Positions 1-11,900 of a DNA stretch of 64,000 nucleotides are shown piece after piece. The position numbers and the translations under genes are program-made. Position 1 is the first letter of the stretch; each line of letters opens with the position of its first letter. The notes beneath the pieces were generated by a model, which saw nothing but the letters and a program-made list of their open reading frames with translations, did no database searches and was not told where the DNA came from. This DNA comes from Xiphydria camelus (lineage: Eukaryota; Arthropoda; Insecta; Hymenoptera; Xiphydriidae). The stretch spans positions 2,018,400-2,082,399 of the forward strand of contig OY783197.1 of assembly GCA_963678675.1 (NCBI GenBank), read 5' to 3'.

Positions 1-800
1 CAAAAGGCAATAATTCTATTTCAATAATTTTTAATATCTAATTGATATATCTTTTTTATCCATTCTGCGACGCCGGTTCGATAAATCGGTGTAAAAGCCG
101 TGTGGGTCATTACTTGTACCAGTTTGCAAGGAACGCCTACTGTATTATCTTATCTGTGAACCATGTCTGAAAACTCCGCAAATTGACGCGCATAGAAACT
201 TCTGTTACTTTGCAGGTCTATTCTATATTCTACGAAAGTCGGTGCGACTCGCAATTTTTGCCTGGCGCCCGTAAAACACATATGAATTATTATAAACTCT
301 AGTCTGAGAAAACCTATGAACAAATTATACCTCTATATTATATGCCGAATATTTATTAGTCGAATCATTATCGACTTACTTAGTTTTATCATGTCACTGA
401 CTAATTCATGCAGGGTTTATAGCAAGCCATTTTGATTAAAATTAAATTATTTTTGTCTTTAATTTTTCATATTTTACTTGACATATGAGAATTATTTTTC
501 TACTCCGTACGATTATCTAATTTTCGTCTGAATATAAACTGCATTTTACACCGAAATCCCAAGGAGCACTCGCAAGGATGGCCGTGCTCCAATTTCGACA
601 GTCCTGGAATATCCCTACTTTGCCTCCCGAAAATGTCGATATTAGCGTACGATTTTCCCTGCGAGAATATTTGATTTTTCCTTTTCAAGATAGAATTATA
701 GGCAGCTATCACCCCTGCGATATGTGTATATTTATGAATTTAATTAAGGATAATAATTCATTGTACCTTGAATTGATAATATATGTTGTATACATTAATT
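1..800. other. AT-rich DNA, no gene recognised
   Basis: This stretch is AT-rich with scattered short open frames on both strands. A 71-codon minus-strand frame (500-712) and the start of a plus-strand frame (578 onward) overlap each other in the same DNA, so at most one could be real and neither resembles a family I know. No tRNA, rRNA or clear terminal inverted repeat was seen. Confidence 0.5.
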
Positions 801-802
801 GC

Positions 803-1283
803 AGATTTGTTCAGTTAATTGATGTGCTCTTGCTTTATAGGAAGTCTCTTGATCCCATAAGACCACTGATAGTTCAGCTTCTTGTTTCAGCTACAGCTGA
901 TTCTACAGTTTCTCAAAATTTCAGATGATACCTTTGTTATAACTATCGAATCTCTGGTTAAAATGTTTAGACTGCTATGCTATAGCATAAATCAATGCTA
1001 TCTGGATATTCGTTCAATCTTTGAAATGAACAATAATCTTTCAATTCGATTGGAGAAACTCAATTTGGGAAATTTTGAGATCAATACGATATGCTGCAAC
1101 GATCGAAATCATTTCGAATTCTGCCTCCAACATTATTTAGGTATGTTCAATGTTACCGTAGTTATACGATATTTCGACGAATTGTGTAGAAATTTACGCA
1201 CATCTGCTCCAGCACGTAGACAACTCGTTCCACCGCGGTGCTTACCAGCTGATGTTTGCTTCTCGATGAAAAAAATTAAATGA
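803..1283 (+). CDS. Possible 3' terminal exon or frameshifted gene remnant, unidentified
   Basis: I do not recognise this protein. One plus-strand frame is open up to a stop at 926-928 and reads as a helical leucine-rich segment (QLIDVLLLYRKSLDPIRPLI). An overlapping frame is open from 882 to a TGA at 1281-1283 and gives about 130 residues with ordinary amino-acid composition (for example RSIFEMNNNLSIRLEKLNLG), unlike the low-complexity frames elsewhere here. An acceptor-like TTTCAG precedes 925, so the second frame may be the last exon. Alternatively the two frames are halves of one coding region broken by a 1-base frameshift near 924. An AATAAA lies about 30 bases after the stop, which fits a gene 3' end. 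No upstream exon could be tied to it, so it may instead be a pseudogene or transposon remnant. Confidence 0.3.
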
Positions 1284-1311
1284 CAGAAAATCGTTGTAAT
1301 TTAGTAGGTAT

Positions 1312-1317
1312 AATAAA
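1312..1317 (+). promoter_or_regulatory. Candidate polyadenylation signal AATAAA
   Basis: AATAAA lies 29 bases after the TGA at 1281-1283, a normal spacing for an insect 3' end. It supports the unidentified terminal exon upstream but could be chance in this AT-rich DNA. Confidence 0.3.
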
Positions 1318-1716
1318 AACGCATCAATTTTAGTTTCAGATTTTTACTTCGATAAAAACGAGAAGGATTTTATCTCGAGTGCGAGGCAACCGAAAAATCA
1401 GTTTAAATGTATCGGACATGAAGGTGTTGTGAATTTATCTGTTTTATTAAGTCGACCCGGAAGGCGGATTGTTAATTGACTCCTTACATGTGTTAGTGGA
1501 AGGAGAATCTAGGTCGAGCCGGACACTCTCTCAGGTTGGTGCTCTTGGCGGAGGGTCCTCCGATTTGTTGAGTCCTCCTTCCAGGCCTTCACTATTCATA
1601 TTTAAGCCAATTTGAGTAAATAAATCTAAGTTTTTGTACGTCCTTTTGGCTTCATTAAGGCATTTTTTGACGTGTGAGCGCGAGTGAGAATATGCAGTGA
1701 GTGCCGAAGAGAAGCT

Positions 1717-1930
1717 AAATTCATTAATATATCATTTTATTAATATTTATAAACAATACCTATATTTAATTAATAAAATTGTATATTAATGAATTTACTT
1801 TTCCTATTATTTTTTATCTATTCTAAATTTTAAATGAAAAAATAAATTCATTAATATACAATTTATTAGTATCCATAAACTAAATATATTTAACTAATAA
1901 AATTGTATATTAACGAATTAACTTTTTTTT
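1717..1930. repeat. AT-rich palindromic repeat, two direct copies about 127 bp apart
   Basis: The block beginning AAATTCATTAATATA at 1717 recurs from 1844. Each copy is itself imperfectly palindromic: it starts AAATTCATTAATATA and ends TATATTAAYGAATT. This looks like a duplicated short MITE or AT-rich satellite fragment with no coding potential. Confidence 0.6.
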
Positions 1931-2013
1931 TATTTAAAACACTATACATTAAAAAGTTAAGCGTTAATTTATTAAATTAATGATTATTAAATAATTATTC
2001 CTGGTCAACAGCC

Positions 2014-2064
2014 TCTCTGTCACACACACTAACCGGCCTGGGTTAGGAAAATGTGTGACAGAAA
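2014..2064. repeat. Short hairpin (TCTGTCACACA stem)
   Basis: TCTGTCACACA followed by AACC is mirrored downstream by GGTT and TGTGTGACAGA, giving an imperfect stem with a short loop. Its role is unknown; it may be the end of a decayed palindromic element. Confidence 0.45.
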
Positions 2065-2183
2065 GCCTCGTATACACCCACCGCACATTCTCACTCGCCC
2101 TCGTACGATTCCTATGGCGCACGCTCTCATGTCCACCCTGTATGTAACAGGTGCAATGGTATATCCTATACGTATGTACCGTG

Positions 2184-2385
2184 TGAGGCTAAATTTACTC
2201 GCTAGGAAAGGAACTTCAATCACTATTACCTCATTAGTCATGCATTTTTGGCCTATATCGATATAAGGCTTTATTGTAGATTGAAACTTAATCTTCAAAA
2301 AAGTATTACACAAATATGTGCCAAAAGTTCATAGGTAATGAGATAAGAGCGATTCAAGTTACTTTCCCGGCGAGTAAGCTTAGTA
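2184..2385. mobile_element. Degenerate GAGGCTAAAC MITE copy
   Basis: This is a diverged copy of the palindromic family also found at 3867-4460, 6100-6314 and 9272-9484. It begins TGAGGCTAAATTTACTCGC and ends with the inverted equivalent (GCGAGTAAGCTTAG), and carries the family's internal CCTATATCGATATAA motif. There is no coding capacity. Confidence 0.7.
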
Positions 2386-2549
2386 TGCATGTACGGATAC
2401 GTGTTTGCATGTAGCTACATTCAAATAATTCGTGGGAGCGGAATCGGTGCTTGCGAAAGATACCGAATACCTAGGTATGCACGCGATAGAATCGAAATTG
2501 ATAGTAGGCCGAGGTCGGGCCTCCGTTATTCGACAATTCTAATTAACGC

Positions 2550-2806
2550 GTACATACACGCGGCGAAATTCCGCTCGCTCGCCCACGACATCAGCAGCCG
2601 CTCGCTCCGCGCCAGGGGCCGCAGGCACGGGGGCAGACGGAGTCGAATATCGTCGCTAGTGCGGCGATGGTGGCGGACAGTGGTGGTGGTGGTGGTGGTG
2701 GTTAAGATAAGCGCGGGGGACTGAAGTGCGAACCAGTTCGATTAAATATCCCGAAGAACAGTTTCTTTCAAAGTACGACGGAGGAGCGAAGAGAAGAGAA
2801 GAGAAA
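2550..2806 (+). promoter_or_regulatory. Probable promoter and 5' UTR region of ZIP11
   Basis: The DNA directly upstream of the ZIP11 start is markedly GC- and CpG-rich compared with the AT-rich DNA before it and includes a GTG triplet run near 2680-2702. I see no clear TATA box. Treating it as a CpG-rich promoter or 5' UTR is inference from position and composition; the transcription start cannot be placed. Confidence 0.35.
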
Positions 2807-2914
2807 ATGCTCAAGGAATTCTCGCCGGTCACGCAGGCCCTGCTGGGCACGCTGCTAACCTGGAGCCTGACCGCGGCCGGGGCGGCTCTCGTCGTTGTCA
2901 TTCGGGGAAAACAG
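2807..2914 (+). CDS. SLC39A11: ZIP11 exon 1 (residues 1-36)
   Basis: The exon starts at ATG 2807-2809. It encodes the first transmembrane segment, including [19 protein letters not shown], a hallmark of ZIP11 N termini. The donor is CAG|GTGAGC at 2915, in phase 0. The start fits because vertebrate ZIP11 begins about the same number of residues before this segment, and no better upstream in-frame ATG with ZIP11-like sequence is seen. Confidence 0.95.
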
Positions 2915-5900
2915 GTGAGCATTGATCCGCGAGCGTGAAACTCTTCGAGCCCTTTAAATACGTCAACGCGAGGCACCCTTTCTTGAAATTGGAGCGCGAG
3001 GGATTCTCACGCGAGTGGTTGAAGAAATCTGACATAACCTAGAATATCGCAGCCGGCCGCGTCGACGCTGCGCTTCCGCGCTTGTTACAGGCTTCACAGT
3101 GTGTCCCCTATTTTCCTTTATTCCCTTGTTTTTTCAAGTTTCCCCTTTTCACCCTAATACTCGCGATTATCCTCTTTTTTTCTCTCTTATAATTCGATAA
3201 TCTTCCTCTGAAAGCACTTAGGTATTCAGTTTCGTGGTTGAATTTGTCATTTTCATCGTTTCAGATTAGGTAAAACGGGTCAAAATGGTCCATTTTTTTT
3301 TGCTAAAATAATATAGCTCCTGCTTTATGTATCTGCATCAATATTTCGTTTGAAATATAACAACCTGGTCGAATTAATGTTTCTTATGCAATAGCGATCT
3401 AATTTAGCGTGGCACTTTTATTCAGGGGAACTCTATGCTCATAAATTACCTTATCAGGCTTCGCAGTGTGTCTCCTATTCTTTTAAGTTTCCCCCATTCA
3501 CCCTAAAGCTCGTGTTTTTCCCTCTTTTCTCCTATACTTTGATATTTTCCCTCTAAAACTACTTATTCAGCTTCTCAATTGAATTTGTCTTTTCATTGTG
3601 TCAGATTAGGTGAAACAAGTCATAGCGGTCCATTTTTTTGGTCTAACATAATATAACTTCTATCTTATATACCTGCATCAATAGTTTGTTTAAAATATAA
3701 TAGCCTGGTTGAATTAATGTTTCCCATCAGGAACTAGATTCGACAAATGTTCTCTTTTCCATAAATTAGGTAGCGATTTTCAGATTTAAATAGTGTAACA
3801 TAAGATTTATATTTTTATGTTACAAAAATATCCTTCATTCGCTTAATAAATATTGGTATTTCACTATACCATTGAGGCTAAACTCACTTCCCAGGAAAGA
3901 AACTTCAATCGCTATTATCTCGTTACCCGTATGCACATGATCAAGTTCTCCTTCAAACTTTTTATCAAACTTACCAACATTATCGACAATTTTGTATGAT
4001 ATTTGTCCACCTGTCAAAATGCTGGAAACTGAGTTAAAAATAGTATTTTTTTGATAATGTCGGTAAATTTAATGGAAAGCTTGGCTGTGTGCATTTTCCC
4101 ATTATTTATGAACTTTTGACCTATATCGATATAAGACTTTATTGTAAATGAAAATGTAATCTTCAAAAAAGTATTATAGGATGAACGCACACAGTCACAC
4201 TTTCCATCAAACATTCCATTAAATTTACCAGTGTTACCGATAAACTCCTATTTTTAGTCCAGTTTCCAGTATTTTGATTGGTGGACTAATAATAACATTC
4301 AAAATTGTCGATAATATCGGTAAGTTGGACAACAAGTTTGAAGGGTTGATTTGATCCTGTGTGCATGGACATACAAAAATGAGCCAAAAGCTGATAGATA
4401 ATGAGATAATAGTGATTGATGTTTCTTTCCTGATGAGTAAGCTCAGCCTCACATATGGGATATCTCAAAAGTTGTTATTTTATAAAACCACTACAGGTTT
4501 CTAATTTCTGAAAGATCTCCTTTTTTAGTCAAAATTGTCCCCCTTTTTTGCCAAAATTTCTCCTAAAACCTCCTGTTACAAATAGGGGCTGTTAAGCCTG
4601 TTATCATTAAGCAAAATGAGACTTTAATTTGTCGCGTTTATGTAGCTTCTGTTTAGCTGACAATCTCGAAGGTCGATAAAAAATTGTTTCGGCTTTCTCT
4701 CATTTTCTCACGCCGATCGTCGCACTTCCCTTTGTAGAGCGAGAAAATCGCTTTAAATGCTCTACTTTAGTAGCCGTTGTTTGATAGTGGGCTCCCACAT
4801 ATCGCACGTTCGCTGCAATAGTGTCAATTCTAATTTTGAGTTATGACACTATTGCAGCAAACGTGCAATATATTTACGTGAGTGTAAAGGATTTTTTATT
4901 TTATTGATTAACGCGTACTCGCTCGTTCCCCTCGGCGTTATCTCCTATCGGCATAATGTTTATAGTCCGAAGCGTAAATTTCTTATTTGCACATTTAATA
5001 AATGAAGGAGGGGAAAGAGTTTTAGTAGAAAAGAAGTACCTATATCGCGAATTTCTGCCAGCTCGATCACAGGGAACGATCTGAATACGATCGTTCGACA
5101 TTGTCCGTTTCAGTGGCAATGTGCACTTTGTGAAAGTAAAATTGATATAGTCCTTTGTCGCGTGACCTTGCTGCTTTATTAACGATTACTCTCTTCTGGC
5201 CGGAGTAAGTTTATTGTCTTTGCCGAGCAGAGAATGTAACCCAGAGCTAACGAGCTTCGCGCTTAACTTTTAGAGTCGATAAATCGACCAGCAGTCAGGT
5301 CAGGGCCTCCGAATAGGAAATTTATTGATTTTATTTATAAATTTCACGTCTAAAAAGAAGTCGATTTTAACTGAAATTTCCCCGGACCCTCTAAAGGTTA
5401 ACAAGCTCATCCGTGTATTCTAACTCTCGAGTACTCTCCTTCATAGATCTTTTATTAGCTTAGAAATAATCGAGCAAGTTTGCTCTTCTTCGTGTCGGTT
5501 CTTTTTTCGTTCTGTATTGGAGAAGTACCATAAAATTCGCTTGGAACGAGTAGTCAATTTTCAGTTCCACCTTTGAAAAGCATACGTACTGTGTTAGCAG
5601 AGAATCAGCTACGAATTGACATGTTATTTGAGCAAGTGGCTTGAATGTATTTTAAGAAGATTGTCTTATCGTTGGTTCCTACATATCACGAATGAGTGAT
5701 AATTAATGTCCCTTAATTAATTTAAATCGGCAGCGATATAGTATGCGCAAGTGCGACATCGGCCATTGGGTGAGAGCTGAATTTAATTTCTCCGATTTTC
5801 CGAACATCACAGTTTATTTTAAACCTTTTTTTTCTGGTTTAAGCATCGGTTAATACCCTTATCCTATCAACTATTATAGTCTTATCATTAATTGGTGGGA

Positions 5901-8900
5901 TAAATATTGGCGAAATCCCTTTGTAATCCGTGGTCCCACATAAAACACGAAAGATTAACACGTGAATCGCGTACAGGAGAGACTCGCGATGTGGTACACT
6001 GAGAGGACTGATTGCTAGTATCAAAAAATGTCTTGAATCAAGAACATATGATCTTACAAGTTGCTAAGAATACAGATTCTTTTAGTCGAAAAGTATGTAT
6101 CGGATGAGGCTAAACTTACTCGCCAGGAAAGAAGCTCTAATCACTATTATCTCATTATCTATGGGCTTTTAGCTGATATTTATATAATACTTTTTTGAAG
6201 ATCACATTTTTACCTATAACAGTGTTATATTGACGTAGGTGAAAAGTTCATAAATAATGAGATAATAGTGATTGAAGTTTCATTCCTGGCGAGTAAGTTT
6301 AGCCTCATATGGGATTTTTAATTTAAGAGTACTTTCCTTGGAACAAGAAATTCTTTCTACGTAAGAAAGACGATAACTTAAATCTATCGAATATTTTCTT
6401 GCACAAATAAAACCATGGCTTGATCTTGGAATTATATCATGTTTTTGATCGAAGAAAACATATTGTTGGGGTGCCAGCAATTATTTCTCTCAGTGTATAA
6501 TAATCCTTACACTGTATTACAGTTATATCGTTTTCCAGGCAGCACACGAGCCAAAAGATATCTTTAATTTATCTTCAACATCCCTTATATTCCATTCTCA
6601 GATGACCTTTAAGCATGAATCATCTTAAAGATGTATTTAAATGCTAAAAATAATTCAAAAGTTGGTCTAAAGACGACTTAAAGACATTTTTTAGCTCTGT
6701 GCTATATCCGATTTTTACTTTCGTTTCGATCTTGAAATTTAATGCGCTCTCGTACAAAAACTTACATCCGCCCGTTGAGACATTCAACCCGCTTATTCTC
6801 GAGAAATGGTGCTGGATGATTATTCGTCGAATCAGTCGTTCGAGCGAAGTACGATAGAAAGAGCCGCATCATCTCAGCCGAATCGAAAAGGAATGTCCGG
6901 TACTTTCTTTCAGAGAAAACTCCTCGATGTCAGCCTCGGATTTGCCGCCGGTGTAATGATAGCCGCCAGCTACTGGTCACTCCTCGCCCCCGCCCTCGAG
7001 ATGGCCGCGGAGAGCAAATTCTACGGGGATGACGGAAGATACGCATTCTTGCCCGTCGGTGTCGGCTTCCTCGTAGGCGCGGCTTTCGTATACGGAACGG
7101 ACGTGTTGATATCCTCCCTCGGCATTCAGTCCCCCAATGTGCTTTTAGCTATGCAGTCAGTCGGTACGAAACAAAGGCGCAAAATCCTTGCAAAATTAAA
7201 GAGTGACGAGGATCTAGACGCTAACTATGTAATTAGTGATACGCAAAAACGTGGTGGCAAAGTACGCTCGAATGTCGAATCGACCACGATCGATGGTATT
7301 TCATTCTTCTTCACTTTTGTATCGACAATCATTTCTGCGGGCTTGACAAATGGGATCAGTTTATGCAACCGTCGACGTATACTCGCCCCTCTTTGCTCCG
7401 TCGCGTTCGGCGATCATCTCGCGTCCGGGAATAAGCAATCGACGCTGCGATTCTCTCTTCACCGTCGTTTCTTTACTCCAGGCTTCACAGTGTTTCCCTT
7501 TATTCCCCGATTTTTTATGGTTTCTCTTTTTCACCCTAGAACTCGCGATTTTCACCCTTTTCCCCTATAATTTGATATTTTCCCTCTAAAATCACTTGTT
7601 ATTCAGCTTCTCAGCTTTTCAATTTGCTGTCTTTCAATGAAATTGTCCTTTCATCGTTTCAGATTACTCGAAATGAGTCAAGATGATCAATTTTTTTGTC
7701 AAAATAATACAACTCCTACTTTATTTACCAGCATCAATGTTTTGTTTAAAATATAATAATCTAGCGGAATTAAGATTTCTTATCAGAAACTCGATTTGAC
7801 AAGCGGTCTCTTTTCCTTAAATCAGATTGCGAGATGCTCAGATTTAAGTTACACAGTATGAGATATCAATTTTTAAGTTACAAAAACATTTTTCATTCAT
7901 TTAGTAAATATTGATGTTTCATTATATATCTTAAAACTGTTTATTTTCTAAAACCGCTATACATATCTAATTTCTTGAAGACCTTTTTTAAACAAAATTA
8001 TCTCCTTTTTTTTTACCAAAATTTCCCCCATTTCCCCTGAAACGAAATAAATAGGGGCTTTTTGATGCCTGTTACTCGCATCGGTCCGTTGAAGGAAGAT
8101 GCTGTAACGAGAGTCCTGCAATCGCTTCTGCGCGCAACCGCAGCAGTTTTTTGCTTATTCCAGGACAGATTAAGGCTTTGAAGTGTATTAGAAATGCTCG
8201 TTTTACACCTACCGCCGATTAAATGCCACTAACAAAAGTTTTAGCGATAGTTTGTCACCTTTGGGGTTTGAGTCGATCCTTCGGAGTTTGACCAAACGGC
8301 ATGCGTCCTTGTAACTCAGCGTGGAACTTCGACATCCAGGCTCGGCTTTCGCGAAAACCAAACTAATCTAAATCCGCTCGAACTCTAATCCGCCGTGTTT
8401 AAATCGAGATAACAGTGCAGTGAAGTGACCAAAGGATTGTCGACTACCTAATCCGACGACTAAAAAGCTCTTAAGGCCATTCCCCACGTGCGCGTAATGT
8501 GCATCCCCGATTAATCGAAACGTAAACAAACCCGGACGCCTGTGATTAATAAATAAACCTGAATAACCGCGCGCGGCGTACCGAGTCTGTGTTGAAGGTT
8601 CCACGCGTTCCGAGAAACTGATCTTGTTACTCCTGCCTGCAGACTTACATGTAGAATAGTATGTACTAGTTTCCGGATACCGTTTCGCGTACTCCCGACT
8701 TAATCGCAGGCTTCACAGTGTCCCATATTCCCCTTTATTCTTCTATTTTTTTTTAAGATTTCCCTTTTTCATCTTAAACCTCACGATCTTCTTTTTCTTC
8801 TATAATTCGATGTGTTTCCCCTAAAAGCACGTATTCATTTATTTAAAAATACTTATCATTCATCTTCCCAGTTGAATTTGTCTTTTAATCATTTGGGATT

Positions 8901-11900
8901 ACGTGAAATAGGTCAAAATGGCCAATTTTTTTTGCTAATATGATATTATGGGGTTCCATTGAAAGCCGCTGTTTCAAAAACATTATGTCGTAATAAAATA
9001 TGTGAATACCTCAATCGAAGTATTTGCCTTCGGAAGCAATAACTTTTTCCCACTTTTCTGGCAGAAGTGGAATTCCGCGACGAAAAAATTCTCTACTTCT
9101 TGAGCTGATCCACTCGCCAACCCAATTTTTCATTCTTGGTAATTACGGAAGTGTGTATCTTCCGAGTCGTGTTGCATCGATCTGAATAAATGATAATAAC
9201 TCGGGGCCACGCTGGGTGCGGGAGAATTTCCCATTCGAGCTCCATCAATGTTTCTTTCACGGCTCAAGCAACATGAGGCTAAACTTACTCGCCAGGAAAG
9301 AAGCTTCAATCACTGTTATCTCATTATTTATGAATGTTTTACCTATATCGATATAAAACTTTATCGTAGATAAAATGTAATCTTCAAAAAAGGTTTATAC
9401 AAATACGAGCCAAAAGCTGATAGATAATGAGGTAATAATGATTTCAGTTTCTTTCCTGTGGCGAGCAAGTTTAGCCTCGTATGATATATCTTAGAAATTG
9501 TTATTTTTTAGAACCACTACACGTTTCTAATTTCGGGGAGATCTCCTTTTTAGTCAAAATTTTCTCCCTTTTTTTTTGCCAAAATTTCCCCTAAAATTAA
9601 ATAGGGGCTGTGAAGCCTGTAATCGCGACTCGAATTGTGCTCGCATTCGATTGCATGGCGACGTCGCCGACGAGGGGATCCCGATTCCACGCGTTGCCCG
9701 CTGTAGTCGGCACGGAAACCTGCCCAGAGAACGGCGTGTCAACTGGCGGCGCGCTCGACGTCGTGGCTTTCAAAAGTCGATTTTTTACAGGCTTCTATGA
9801 ACAGAACGCCCGTAAAAGGCAGACCGGAAGCGTGCAGAGGCCGCCGCAAGGCGGTGACGTCGAGACGGTCTACGAAGATCCCAGCGACGAGATGAAGAAC
9901 AATCAGTGGAGGCGGATATTGCTGCTGGTCGTTGCAATCACGGTACGTCAGTCGCGTCGATACGCGTGAGATTTCGATCGAGACGATCGATAATATTTGC
10001 AGTTAGGGAATCTATCTATAAATAGAAGGCCTGAAAATGTCGCCTCGCGCTCCGTGCGTTTGCCTACCGCGGATATTTCGCGTAATATGTTTGTAAAATG
10101 ATAATATCGTCGATACCGTGAATATGGATTGTCGCAAATTGAAGACAACGCGGTGTATCTTTCGTTGTTATGAATTCATTTAATTTCATTCTACGACATT
10201 TCTTAAGGAGGTTCCATCGATAATAGAATTAACAGAGCTCTCATATTGAGCTAATTCGGTAAATCGATAGACGTAATTAGTAGGACCCGGTTCGAATAAA
10301 ATTTTGTGACGATTCATCATCTTGCATAAGAAATATAGAAAAAGATATATAGGTGAGGAATTGTCACGAAACTCGAACTGAGGACCATAAACTTAAGGAC
10401 AGCGCTAAATTAGTTCCTATTTTTAAAATCCATAGTCGAACTTGACGAAACTCTGTAGATTTAGAGTTTATCGAAAAATACGAAACCTCTTTTTGTAGAA
10501 TTAATTTAAATATTATTGAAGGTGGTCGATCAGCCCCCCCAAAGTGTACCTACCGCTCAAAAAAAAAACTTTAGTTTAGTTGCTCAGTTTAAACCAAAAA
10601 AATTTTATTTAGAAGTTTTTCTTATATTTGATTTTATATTTGATCTTTTATCGTATCTCACTTCGCTTAAAAGTTTGTTTCCAAAAAGAGGAGTATTTCT
10701 CGATAAACTGAAAATCTACCGAGTTTGGTCAAGTGCGGCAACGCTTTTTCAAAATGGAAACTAATTTAATGCTGTCCTTGGTTCAGAAATAAAAGAGACC
10801 AATGTGCTGCCTGTCATTAATTAATTAATTTTGTATGGCTTATATAAGTTAGCGAATCATCACAAAAATTTAACCGAAAGCTCCAAATACTTATTTTTTT
10901 GCCGATCAATCGAGTATGATCAAAATCGTTCTGCTAATTCTATCATCGATAGAAACTCCTTAAAAATTGTGGCCACGTTTTATAAATTAACGACTGTATC
11001 TTTGTGCATGTCAGGTACATAACATTCCCGAGGGTCTCGCCGTCGGTGTCGGTTTCGGCGCGGTCGGAAGCAGCGCGTCAGCTACTTTCGAGAATGCAAG
11101 GTAAGACGGCATTGCGCTGCTCTATTTCGCAGAAGAATCTCAAATAATGCAACGAAGACGACCGTGCAGATCGTAACTACTCAAGCGAAACACGTGTCTC
11201 GGCTTCGCCTCCATCCGTCGTACACGACTCATCGATGCGTCAATATTGCGATTTTAAGAATCGATTTAATCTCCGAAAAATATTTTCTTCCGAGGCGAGA
11301 TTACAATCAATTCCTCGTGACGACAGAAACGCGAATGACTAATATTGTCAACGCGACTGTCTTTCTTCTACTTGTTCGCCGCCGCGACCTTGGCGATACT
11401 TTCAAGAGCTACTTCTCTTCGGAAAAAATGACAGTGTTTGCCAGTGTCTTTAGATAACGCAATCTTGGGCTGCTGTCCGAACGGCGCATAAATATCGCCG
11501 TCCACCGCACGATTCGCGATAATCGTTCCTGTAGTTGATATAAGTTTCTTAACAGGAAAATAGTAACGTCGATTGTAACCCTCCGCGCTAGTCTTATCAA
11601 ATACGACACTCCGAATACGAATCCAGAATCCGAAACTCTTCAAATCCGCCTGAAGCTTCTGCTACCGATTTGTGTACTCTACGAACCCGTAGATCCCTCA
11701 CACACAGGTCGAGTTTAAAGCCTCGTTCTCATTAGTCAAGTTACTTGACCTCAAGTCGCTTGGATTTCAAGTATAACTTGATTTCAAGTTTGTGTTCATA
11801 TTTGAGCAAGTAGTTTTAAAGCAAGTAGAAGTTACAATGGCACCGTCTGAAATAGTGTGTGCAGGAGTATCTTTGGTAGCAAGCCTTTTACTTTGCGAAT

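Larger units (their letters stand above)
2915..6913 (+). other. ZIP11 intron 1 (about 4.0 kb)
   Basis: The intron runs from GTGAGC at 2915 to TTTCTTTCAG at 6913. It contains two tandemly placed CAGGC-ended elements, two GAGGCTAAAC MITE copies and small hairpins. The remainder (4.9-6.0 kb) is AT-rich with no supported gene. Confidence 0.9.
8707..9619. mobile_element. CAGGC-ended element with mariner fragment and MITE inside
   Basis: The termini CAGGCTTCACAGTG and CTGTGAAGCCTG are perfect inverted repeats over 12 bp. A perfect 6-bp duplication TAATCG flanks the element (8701-8706 and 9620-9625). The left arm matches the 593-bp copy up to about 8945. Then a mariner remnant and a GAGGCTAAAC MITE follow, and the family right arm resumes near 9485. 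The right end lies only about 170 bp upstream of ZIP11 exon 3. Confidence 0.85.
7296..9790 (+). other. ZIP11 intron 2 (about 2.5 kb)
   Basis: If the donor is at 7295, the intron ends at TTTTTTACAG (9790). It is largely occupied by two CAGGC-ended elements (7479-8071 and 8707-9619) with about 630 bp of unassigned DNA between them, in which I see no gene. Confidence 0.75.

Noticed and set aside
2470..2490. TGCACGC as a metal-response element upstream of ZIP11
   Set aside because: The MTF-1 core TGCRCNC is so short and degenerate that one match in this region is expected by chance; no cluster is present.
6806..6913. In-frame upstream extension of ZIP11 exon 2 to an ATG at 6806
   Set aside because: The 36 residues before 6914 have no ZIP11 similarity, whereas the TTTCTTTCAG acceptor at 6913 joins exactly to exon 1 in phase and in family sequence.
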